64,000 bases of DNA, from assembly GCA_022376515.1 (NCBI GenBank), contig WTXI01000184.1, positions 1 through 64,000 on the forward strand, written 5' to 3'. Positions 1 through 10,028 of this stretch are shown in pieces. The notes under the pieces are model-generated. The model was given only the letters and a program-made list of their open reading frames with translations. It searched no databases and was not told the origin of the DNA. This DNA is from Lactifluus volemus. Lineage: Eukaryota > Basidiomycota > Agaricomycetes > Russulales > Russulaceae. Position numbers and translations under genes: made by a program. Numbering within the stretch: the stretch's first letter is position 1; the number at the start of each line of letters is the position of its first letter.

Positions 1-1530
1 CTGCCGAAGATGCCCTTGCGGAGGCCGATGGCGTGCTCGATTTCAGAAGCCAAAGCAAGGACGGTACGTGTGGAGTCCGTGACCTTGGCGCGGTGATTTT
101 GTCTCACCCCAACGCGCCCATAGACCTCCTCGAGTGGTACCTCAACGGCCCGCGGACTTTGTCCAATGAGAGACTGTCTTACCTTGTCCTCTCCCACACC
201 CTACACCAGATGGCCAATTACCCACACCACCTTCTACGCCTTCGAATTCCGCAGATCCGCTAGTTGAACAGGCTACCGACTCGGACGACGGTGACCGCGT
301 GGTTGACTTTGAGGTTTTCATCTGCGCTGTCCACTGTATTAGCGATGGAATGGCACTTGTGCAATTTTCCAATGACTTCTTTAGCCTGTTGGGCAGCGCC
401 AGCTCACCAGAAGAACTGGAACAAAATGTTGCCGACGAATGGAAGCAACGCTGGGCCCATCCTATCCCATCAGATGTGCAGCTTCTATTACAACGTTTGT
501 CAGACTTTTTGACTGACCTATGGGCGTTAGACCCCTGCCCTTCCCCTGAGCTCAGATGAGAAGTTGGGAATTGAAAAACATCGATTCCGTCGCGCTGCTG
601 GGCAGATTGATTTCCAAAATTTCTTACGCAAACAAATTGTGAGCTTTCGCAAATGCATCACGGTTGCCTTGTTTTGACCACAGTGTCAGGGTGGGCAAGC
701 CTTTCCACGGAGACGTGACCCAGTTCGCCATACAATCGTTCCGACGACGTCCTTCAAGGAGGACCTCACGAAGGTCATGCTCAAGAAGTGCAAGGCTCAA
801 GGAGTCTCCATATCGAGTGCATTGTTTGCAGTTTGCAATATAGCCTATGCAAGGATGACCTCTCGGGAGAAACAGGAGCTGCCAATGTGGGTCGTTGTGG
901 GTTCCTGGTTAGAGATGATGTACTGATCCTTTTTTTAGGATGATGTACGCGGCCATCAATATCCGATCGTACTTCCCAAAGGCTGCTCGTGACTCGTACT
1001 GGTTCCTTGCTGTGGGCTATTTCAACGTCGTTCTCCCGAATTTCATGCCAACCTCGAGCGATGTGTCCGAGACGTTCTGGCACCGCGCTCGTAAAGCCAA
1101 GGAGCAGATCTCTCGAGTTGCAGGCAGCCCGCTGATCAAGTCGCGCATCCGGGCAATGGCGATTATGCGTGGGAAGCAGTCTCGCTTGTGGGCAAAAGAA
1201 GACGATGAAAAGGCAGCTGGCACATGGGTACCGCCCCCGCCGACGACTGACGAATCATCTGCTCCCAAGCATCCATCGCAGGCGCTCATCGGCCTTTCGT
1301 CACTCGGGAATTTGGATGCTATCTACGAATATGCGAACTTCCCGGATATCAAACTTCACACGTTCACGGGTGGTTCTCGTCAGCGTCATAGTGGAATGTT
1401 GATGTTCGGATACACATTCGCGGGGAAATTATGGATCAGCCTCGGATATGACGAGAACGGATTCGATAGGGAGACAATAGATTTGTTCTGGGGGAATGTG
1501 CATGCAGCTGTTCACGAATTTTTGACCTAG
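1..1530 (+). CDS. CoA-dependent acyltransferase-like protein, copy 1 (5' end beyond window)
   Basis: Member of the condensation/alcohol-acetyltransferase superfamily common in basidiomycetes. The acyl-transfer motif HxxxDG is seen as HCISDG near 330-350, and the C-terminal exon 939-1530 reads through to ...VHEFLT and stop. Predicted introns: 64-123, 639-689 and 887-938. Two further frame changes (about 180-285 and 476-530) are best explained by introns; the second has a TGACTGAC-type branch point. The alternative is a pseudogene. Exon 690-886 carries a conserved stretch that includes RHTIVPTTSFKEDL. The substrate cannot be told from sequence. The N-terminal part lies left of position 1. A second copy sits at 5688-7732 at roughly 90% or more identity by eye. 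Family assignment is fairly sure; exact exons are not. Confidence 0.6.
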
Positions 1531-2515
1531 TCAGGAATGTGTTCACGGTATTCAGATCGAGCGCATAGATATTCGTAGTGAGTAAAAATGACATCAGCCT
1601 TCGACAAATAAGGCTTGGGTCGGGTCGATCATGCTCTCCACAAAAAAGGGGTGCAATGAAGGCCACATAAGACAAACGAGGCGTGACCAAGGCAGGGATC
1701 AAACTCAAGAAAGGGGACGACTATGGACAAATTTGGGATTATAAGTCAGAGGTAACACCTCTAGTTAGAAATTACGGACTTCGAGATTTTACTGTACTAG
1801 CGAAGTTTACCTGTTCGGCTGCTCACCAAGAGGTACCCCCGCACACACTTACAGCCCTACCCTATGCAGATCTTGCAGCTTCGGGTGTCATGGAGCAATA
1901 CATGTGGATTGGTGAAGGCTTCTTACTCGACTACACACTGCGGAATTCTTTCGAGGAATATCAGCACGTTCCACCAACAAATGTGACCTCAAATTTGAGC
2001 CAATAGTTCAGTAGTTCACAGATGTACTGGATAGTGAATGGGGTATGGAGATATATGTAACCTGAACTGCTGTCACTTGCGCTGTGCACGCATGCGAATC
2101 ACCTTGTTTTGGATAGGGCTGCGCCGTCGTTGCTGTCCCAAGTCGCTACACCACCGTTGCGGCACCTACCGCTGTCACCGTAGCCATGAACTTGGGTCCC
2201 TCTGGCCTCAAACCCTCTATCACGCGTGGGAGTCTATTTTTTTATTTGAAAAATCTGCATTTGTATTCCATAACGTGTATCCAAGACAAAGACACGGCCC
2301 CTGGTGAGCGAGATAACAAAGGTAGCCGGGAGTGCGGGAGGGTAGCGTAACGCTGGATGGGTTCGTGGCTTGGGGGAGGGATGGTGTTGTGCTGTTTAAC
2401 TCGTGCTATATACTAGTCGGAGGGGAATTATACTGCCTATATCTGATGGGCGGTTGACTTGGGCCCCAGATTTGTCTTGGGAGCATGCAGGCGCAGATCA
2501 ACTTGATAAAGAGGA
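1531..2515. other. Intergenic stretch, no supported gene
   Basis: About 1 kb after copy 1 of the acyltransferase. A GTG-started 107-codon frame (1683-2006) has no recognisable motif and no support from a duplicate, so it is not called. No RNA gene or repeat was recognised. Confidence 0.4.
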
Positions 2516-3034
2516 TCATGGCTTCCCCACCTTGGGCTGTGCTGAAGAGGGTGGAGAGTGAGTACTCACAGTCAACTGGGAGGAGGAATTCAGGTCGGGT
2601 TTCGGTGTAGAGAGGGCAGGTGAAGACGACATGTTCGACGGTCTAGACGAGGGCACCGCACAGGCAGTTCGTGGGTAGGGTAGGTCAGATCTTTTGGGTA
2701 TAAGTACCGATAAGGGCGTGGCCCGAGATGAGGCGAATAGGGTGGCGAAGACCGCTCGGTCGCAGCCTTTGGTCGCTTGGATGACTGGTAGGATTCTTCC
2801 TGTGGGCGGAGCGGGGAGGGCGACGTATGTTTGGGAGGGGTGGTCGTTGTTTCGCCAGCGGGTGTCCCACGTGTTGATGGTAGCCGATCTTGTCACACGA
2901 CGCTGGAAGTTGATGGTGTGGTGTTCGTGGTGGTTGGACGGGAAGGGGCGTGTGAGGTGTTGGGCTCGTGTAAAACGTACGAGACAGCAGTCTTGGGGAA
3001 CCCAGGTGATTTGAATTTTCAGGATCCTGTTCAA
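2516..3034 (-). mobile_element. Decayed tail of a non-LTR (Tad/LINE-type) retrotransposon: RNase H end and C-terminal zinc-binding segment
   Basis: On the minus strand the fragments read ITWVP (cf. the WxPGH region ending RNase H), then a Trp/Arg-rich linker, then SGHALIGTYTQKI, stop, then CLCGAL, stop, TVEHVVFTCPLY. The order 'GHAxxGxY - CxCG - EHxxxxCP' is typical of the 3' end of the ORF2 of fungal LINE-like elements after RNase H. In-frame stops and a frame shift between segments show it is dead. No poly-A tail or target-site duplication was identified, and no reverse transcriptase part is visible nearby, so it is a 5'-truncated relic. Confidence 0.6.
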
Positions 3035-3470
3035 AGAGAGGAGAATGTCAGCAGTCTGCCTGAAGGATAGTGAGAAGGATTGGCCCGTGTGAGCCTAGTT
3101 TGAGTATGGCTAGGACCCTATGGGTAGGGCTGCTCATAAGCGTCTCTGGCCCTGGCCCTAGAAGACGGAGGAGGGTCTTCCATAGTTGAAGCTGAAGGAC
3201 AATTTATTTTTTTCATAGAACCGAAGCAATAAAAAGGGGCGTTGCAGTAACTGTCACGGTTGATTCATTCGGAAGTAGATCTGAGATCTGACCCAGCCGC
3301 GCATCTTACAATCGCCATCTAGATCAGGTTACCGTCACGCCCCCCGGTTGACCCCTTCAAAACGTCGACTTATTCGGTTTGATGCCTTATTGGTCCCCTG
3401 TTCACTTTCCCCCTCGAGGCGATCAATCCCTTCCTCTCTACTTCCCCTCTTGACCAACTTTTCACGAATC
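3035..3470. other. Intergenic stretch upstream of the transporter gene
   Basis: Contains the presumed promoter and 5' UTR of the SLC35C1-type gene, with pyrimidine-rich sequence close to the start codon. No coding signal was recognised. Confidence 0.4.
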
Positions 3471-4865
3471 ATGGACGACAGATACCCCTCGTCATTGCGT
3501 ATCGCGGCCGTTGTATCATTCTATATGTTTGCCGCCCTTGTGGTATGTCATCTCCGCTTTTCCCTTACTCCTGCACGCGCTCATTTCCTTAGATGGTTTT
3601 CGTGTACGCCCTTTCCTAGACTTGTCCCCTCTAGTTCCTTACTTCCATTCCCGTCAAAAGCAACAAGACTGTTCTCAATGCCTCGCCTGATGTCCCTCTT
3701 CTATTCTTATTCCTTCAACTCATCATTGCAGTCATCCTTCTTCATGTCGCAGCTCTATTCTCCTCTAGAATAGAGATTCCACGCTGGGACTATCACACTG
3801 TGAAGAAGCTCTTCCCAGTTGTCTCAATCAACATCGTCGGACTCGTCTTTAATATGTTCTGTCTCAGAGAAGTCGAGGCCACATTTTTCCAGGTATTAAT
3901 AAGCTTCCGTGTCATCCGCGTTGCTGAGCTCAACCATCACTCCCCGCCAGATCGCAAGAGGCTTAGTCTTGCCTCTCACCATCTCTGTCGCTTCCTTGAC
4001 ATCTCACTCACATCCGACGATTCGTGTCATTGTCGCAGCCGCCACTGTCACGATGGGATTCTTCATTGGCGTCGCACCGGAAGGCAGCCTTCCTGTATCT
4101 TCCATTCCGTCCACCATCAGTTTATTCTATGGTGTATTTTCCTCACTTTGCATCGCTGTTCATTCTGTCTTGGTCAAGTCCTCTCTGACTTACTGCAACA
4201 ACTCAACGATCCAACTCGCATATTGGACAAATGCAGGTTCTGCCCTCCTCCTCTCCCCATTTGTCCTCCTTCTCGGAGAACCTGCCAAGTTGTTGGAATT
4301 GGTATCCAGTTCCGAGTCGAATATGAATGCCTTCTTCTGGGGGACTCTCGTGACAGGTTTCTTTGGATTTTTGCTCTGCGTTGCAGGCTTGCTTAGCATA
4401 AAGGTGACAAGCCCCGTCACACACATGTTCTCAAGCGTATGTCCCGTTCACTTTATTTGCCACTATCACTATTCAAACATTTTGCCGTACCAGGCTGCTC
4501 GTTCCGTAATACAAACACTCCTGGGCGTTTGGTTATTTCACGATGTCTTGACAATGTAAGGCACTCACTTCATCGTGGTATACTCCTCTCACACTATCAT
4601 ACATATTACAGTAACCGTGTGACGTCTCTATTGACAATACTTGGCGGTACCATGTAGGTTTTTTTCTCTTGCAAACAACCGTCGGGTGTCGGGGTGTGTT
4701 AATGCCTGTTCTAGGTATTACACGTGGGTCAAGACTATGGAACAAGCACAGCAATCTGCACGGCCCATTGATCTTGAGGCCCTCCGTCGAGATGGAGATG
4801 ACAAGGAGGTGGAAGAGGCGGGCGTGGTCAGTGAGGTGCGAGAGAAGGCGCCGGATTCGGAATGA
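3471..4865 (+). CDS. Nucleotide-sugar transporter of the SLC35C1 (GDP-fucose transporter) / DMT type
   Basis: Predicted CDS join(3471..3542, 3593..3603, 3661..3892, 3951..4436, 4494..4555, 4612..4653, 4715..4865), 351 codons, frame maintained throughout. About ten hydrophobic segments. Family-typical spots are VFVNKTVLNASPD after TM1, FNMFCLREVEATF near residue 100, and the C-terminal ITSxxxTILGGTMYYTWVK region. The SPVTHMFSSAARSV stretch matches the SPLTHNVSGTAKA region of SLC35C1 proteins. Likely role is exchange of a nucleotide sugar for nucleotide monophosphate in the Golgi membrane; the actual sugar is not provable from sequence. The second exon is only 11 nt. The tail is acidic and hydrophilic. 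The gene sits between the two acyltransferase copies. Confidence 0.85.
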
Positions 4866-5687
4866 CGGGGAGCTGGGAACGACGGCTGGCGTGTTTGACG
4901 GAGGCGTTCAAGCCCCAACGGTTTGGCCCAGCTTTTACAGTAATGAACTTTCTAGCGGACACATAGTTGAGATCTAACATTTGTGCGTAGATTAAATAGG
5001 ATGGAACTTCTATCAATCTTTAGCTCCTGAGAACAACAAGTACTATGTAAGTTACGCGACGTTTGTAAATTTGGTAGTACTGTATCCAGAGGTAAAGTGC
5101 CTGATCGGTGCGCACACAAGACAGGAAGACCGTTTAGAAATTGCCTAAATGGTTTTCACGGAGCTGGTTTCATAAATGCTGTAAATAGAGAGGCCCGCAA
5201 CACAACTAGATTAGCTCCATGTCAATGTCCCCATCATTGTACTTCTCAAAGCTTGCTCGAGTTTGTTCGAGAGATCGATCGAGACCCAGGATCCGGCACG
5301 GTGATCCTTGCCCGCGTGAAGGATTCCGTCATCGTCACACTTTGCAACGGGATGTGACCGTTGTGTGACTGATGTTGAGCTTGGACCCACTTCGACAATA
5401 CGTGGCGTGTCCGATGTCCTGCGATATATTTAACCAGGGTACTAGTACATCGCATCGGCAAAACGGACATTAGGTGGGGTTCAAGAGCACAAAATATGCA
5501 AGAACCTCAATGGGAGGAGAAGATGCAATACAAACCATGTCTCATGACATGGGGAATAAACCCAATAAAGGCTCATATGGTATAGCGCAAAAGGGGTAGT
5601 TGAATTTGATTCCCGTAGGCAGTTTAGCAAAACAATGCAAACGATCTTAGTTTCGCCTTAAAATCCTTGTGAATTGGCCGACCGCGC
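4866..5687. other. Intergenic stretch, no supported gene
   Basis: Roughly 0.8 kb between the transporter and acyltransferase copy 2. Short ORFs only, no recognisable product, no clear repeat. Confidence 0.4.
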
Positions 5688-7732
5688 ATGCGACCCCCTT
5701 GCCCACTCACGATGACATCCCTCGCTGTTAACTCCTTAACATCGGCGACCACAACCCTTCCTACTCCAAATGTATCCGACGAGGAAGTTTTAGTCTCAAA
5801 CTTCCAGCAGCTGACCACCTCGGACGTCCGTCAGCAGGGCCCAATATCCTATGAACGCCAGCTAGGAGACAATGAGCTCTCCTATTATCTACCTAGCCGA
5901 GCGATAGGAGTCAATGACATGTTCGTTTGCATTCCCCACCTTTGGACGGTCAAGTTGGCTTATCCATTCCATGATAGGTATCTCCACCTGGGATTCAAGG
6001 CCCCAAAAGTCGTATGCTCCGACGCAGAGTGCGCGCCGTATGGGCCATATTACGGATGCGACACCCGTTGTTGGTCTCCAAGGTTGTGATGCGGAGTTAT
6101 GAGGATGTCAGATTTGTGTATGTGCTCCCTTCTCAGGTTTAGGAGGTCCGCCGATCCGATGATGTGTCATCCTTTGTTTGTATAGTTTTCATCCGCCGTC
6201 ATCCGCCGAAGATGCCCTTGCGGAGGCCGATAGCGAGCTCGATTTCAGAAGCCAAAGCAAGGACGGTACGTGTAGAGGCCGTGACCTTGGCGCGGTGTCT
6301 CATCCCAACGTGCCCATAGACCTCCTCGAGTGGTACCTCAACGGCCCGCGGACTTTGTCCAATGAGAGACTGTCTTACCTTGTCGTCTCCCACACTCCTA
6401 CACCAGATGACCAATTACCCACACCACCTTCTACGCCTCAAATTCCGCAGATCCGCTAGTCGGCCTGACTGAACAGGCTACCGACTCGGACGACGATGAC
6501 CGCGTGGTCGACTTTGAATTATTCATCTGCGCTGCCCACTTTATTGGCGATGGAATGGCACTTCACCAATTTGCCAATGACTTCTTTGGCCTGTTGGGCA
6601 GCGCCAGCTCACCAGAAGAACTGGAACAAAATGTTGCCGATGAATGGAAGCAACGCTGGGCCCATCCTATCCCATCAGATGTGCAGCTTCTATCACAACG
6701 TTTGTCAGACTTGTTAACTGACCTATGGACGTTAGACCCCTGCCCTTCCCCTGAGCTCGGACGAGAAGTTGGGAATTGAAAGACATCGATTCCGTCGCGC
6801 TGCTGGGCAGATTGATTTCCAAAATTTCTTACGCAAACAAATTGTGAGCTTTCGCATATGCATCACGGTTACCCTGTTTTGACCACAGTGTCAGGGTGGG
6901 CAAGCGTTTCCACGGAGACGTGACCCAGTTCGCCATACAATCGTTCCGACGACGTCCTTCAAGGAGGACCTTACGAAGGTCATGCTCAAGAAGTGCAAGG
7001 CTCAAGGAGTCTCCATATCGAGTGCATTGTTTGCAGTTTGCAATATAGCCTATGCAAGGATGACCTCTCGGGAGAAGCAGGAGCTGCCAATGTGGGTCGT
7101 TGAGGGTTCCTGGGGGATCATGTACTGATCCTTTTTTTAGGATGATGTACGCGCCTATCAATATCCGATCGTACTTCCCAAAGGCTGCTCAGGATTCATA
7201 CTGGTTCCTTGCTGTGGGCTATTTCAACGTCGTTCTCCCGAATTTCATGCCAACCTCGAGCGATGTGTCCGAGACGTTCTGGCACCGCGCTCGTAAAGCC
7301 AAGGAGCAGAGCTCTCGAGTTGCAAGCAGCCCGCTGATCAAGTCGCGCATCCGGGCAATGGCGATTATGCGTGGGAAGCAGTCTCGCTTGTGGGCAAAAG
7401 AAGATGATGAAAAGGCAGCTGGCACATGGGTACCGCCCCCGCCTACAACTGACGAATTATCTGCTCCCAAGCATCCATCGCAGGCGCTCACCGGCCTTTC
7501 GCTACTCGGGAATTTGGATGGTATCTATAAACATGCGAACTTCCCGGATATCAAACTTCACACATTGACGACTGGTTCTCGCCAGCGTCATAGTGGAATG
7601 TTGATATTCGGATACACATTCGCGGGGAAACTATGGATCAGCCTCGGATATGACGAGAATGGGTTCGATCGAGAGACGATAGATTTGTTCTGGGGAAATG
7701 TGCACGCAGCTATTCACGAATTTTTGACCTAG
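5688..7732 (+). CDS. CoA-dependent acyltransferase-like protein, copy 2 (probably frameshifted)
   Basis: Near-duplicate of copy 1, here with its 5' end. Start at 5688 or 5712. Predicted introns: 5921-5977, 6118-6185, 6266-6319, 6844-6894 and 7092-7140, with two more likely at about 6382-6476 and 6672-6726. Landmarks: GVNDM|YLHLGFKAPK, RVRAVWAILRMRHPLLVSK, the LNGPRTLS region, catalytic HFIGDG (HxxxDG), DFQNFLRKQIGGQAFPR, and a 197-codon C-terminal exon. Between YLHLGFKAPK and RVRAVW, near 6000-6015 in a CCCCAAAA run, the frame slips by one and no intron explains it. The copy is therefore a recent pseudogene or carries a sequencing error. Reaction class (acyl transfer from CoA) is inferred from the family; substrate unknown. 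Confidence 0.6.
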
Positions 7733-7856
7733 TCACACTTTGGATGTATACCCTTTCTTTATCAATTGTGACGTGACGTGAACGTGACTATTTGTGGTGT
7801 GGGCAGTCAAGTTTCCCGCAAAAGGCGACAAAGGGTGCTCTCAAACCTTGCCAAAA

Positions 7857-9922
7857 ATGATATCGACCTTTTCGAGCAAAACGGGCATCACGGCAACCAA
7901 CATGGCTTACCGCCCTCCTCTAATTACCACAACTCATACTATTACTTCAAATCCACCAGTTCCTCGTCCCGCTCCAAATACCACTGACGATTACGAACGT
8001 TAGTGATCCGCTTGGCTCCCCCCGTCTTTTCATCCAATGCTCACTCCAATTTGGTATCCTCAGGATGGTATACAGAGGCATCACCCAACAACAGGATGCT
8101 TCTATCCCTCCGCTCAGGTATACCCTCAGAGATAGCCTGGGCATTTGATCGTCTCTGTCGTCTCTGCAACAACGAACAATTCCTCTTCCGTTCCATTCCC
8201 GGTTTAACCAACACCCTCTTCGAATGGCCCGAATGGTACATCTCACAAAACGCGGCGGGTTCGTTCAAGTTTGCCTCGCTTTTCGCGATGGCACCCTTGG
8301 AGGAACGCAAACGTCGTCACGGGCTAGAGGCCCTTTGCATCATGCGCAACGCGGCAGCCGTCAATGACGCCAATGCGGAAGAACTGATCCATCACAACAA
8401 GGTGATACCCTTGATCCTTTCAGCTCTGCACAACGTTCAGCCTAATTCCGACGAAAATGTGGAGTTTCTGCTCTATGTGATCGACCTCTTTCAATACATG
8501 GCCCCCACTTATGCCCTACCCCCGACCTCTGCACCACAAAAGTCCTCTCCTCTCCCCCCACTGTTAGAACTGATCCGTCGTACCTCGAACCGCTCGCTCA
8601 TTGTTTCATCTCTCACCTGTCTTCACCTCTTGTTCTCCAACCCCATCAACTCGTCCCGCCTGAGTGCAAACTCTCCGGCTCTTTCTGCCGCATTGCTCTA
8701 TCTTCCTTTGCTTTCAGATAGAGCCCTCGTGGATGTCTGTATCAATTATCTCTACGCTCACCTTTCCCACCCTCCGATGGCGAAAGCATTTCTTCTTCGT
8801 TCTGATATGCCGAGCACGCTGAAGCTTCTTGTTACTCAAATGCTGTCAGAACAAATCGAAGAAACGGTAACCATCGACATTGGGGGACCCATCCATACCG
8901 CACCTGCTCAAGCTATTCTCATCAAAGACCACGATCTTACCAAAGAGGAGTTGGACGGGCTTATTGCGCTGCCCGAACCCCAGCGCTGCTATGAATGGTT
9001 TGTCAAACAACAATGTTGTCAGGCCTTTTGACGTTTATCATCTCGTAGGATGAAGCTGATGTTCGTGGCTAAACCCGAAGGCGAACTGACTCAGGTTGAC
9101 TTTTGGAATTTGTACAAAGACGTCTTCGTTCCTTATCAAGATCAGTACCATTTACTGGTCGCTTCTGACGTGATTAAGAACGTCAACGTCGTCTTTCCCC
9201 AAGCACAAGCCATGGTCCTCCCTGGGCCGCCACAGAAATTTGTTGTCCGTGGTGTAGACCGCAGAAAAGATGATCATTCGAACGAGCGTTTCAGGTGTCA
9301 ATGGAATCGATCAGAGTGCAGCTCGTCGCCATTTGGTTCTGCCAGCGAATTATATGAGCACGTTCTAGGACACATTTCTTCACTCGAGGAAGACGGCCAG
9401 AGTTGTTTATGGGCAACATGTTCACGCGAACCCTTACCAAGGTTCAACCTACGCGCACATGTCCTCACGCACCTCCCGAGCGCGCAACCACCAGCTAAAC
9501 ATCCAACGCAGAGTGACACGATTACTCTTCCGTCAGCTCAACACCCTCATCCCGTCCCGAACCCTACGACAAGACCATTACCTCCGCACAAGACAACCCT
9601 TTCAGTAAAAAAGCCAGTGGTCGATCCGCCATCAAGTTCATTGACTGCGTTGCTCTGCATCCGCATCCTCTTCCGCACTGCATTTACATCTGTCGAAGCT
9701 GCACCTCGAGTTGATGCGGATCACTTTGGCTTTCCGGGCGTTATTGAGGAAGATGAAGAAATGGATGTGTTGGAAGACAACGGTCTCTCTGATTCGGAAC
9801 AGGAGGGACAACGAAGAGGCAGGAGGGCATTCCGTGGGGTGCGGAAATTGTTGGAGGGTGTACAGATCCGGGATGAGACTTTGATGGGTTGGATTACAGA
9901 GATGATCCAGGCGGCTAGCTAG
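7857..9922 (+). CDS. RSC9/ARID2-like subunit of an RSC/PBAF-type chromatin remodelling complex
   Basis: Predicted CDS join(7857..7998, 8064..8997, 9049..9922), 649 aa. An N-terminal DDYERWYTEASPNNR region leads into a helical armadillo-like segment (LRSGIPSEIAWAFDRL...). Next comes an RFX-type winged-helix stretch around residues 340-410 (CYEW...VDFWNLYKDVF). Then two C2H2-like fingers follow (CQWNRSEC...H..H and CLWATC...H..H). This order of helical repeats, RFX and zinc fingers is that of fungal Rsc9 and animal ARID2; no ARID domain is visible, as in many fungal homologues. Likely nuclear, contributing to nucleosome remodelling at promoters. The intron phases join the three frames without stops. 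A Pro-rich linker and an acidic C-terminal region follow the fingers. Confidence 0.75.
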
Positions 9923-10028
9923 CTAAAAGCATGATGATGTAGTAGTAGACATTGTAGAGCGGACCGCCAGCCGCGTTTTTATCCACCTGATCTCGGCGCT
10001 CGTTGCGCCTTCAGCGTCACGTTCATCA

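Noticed and set aside
1683..2006. 107-codon frame downstream of acyltransferase copy 1
   Set aside because: Begins with GTG, shows no recognisable family and no splice partners; not supported.
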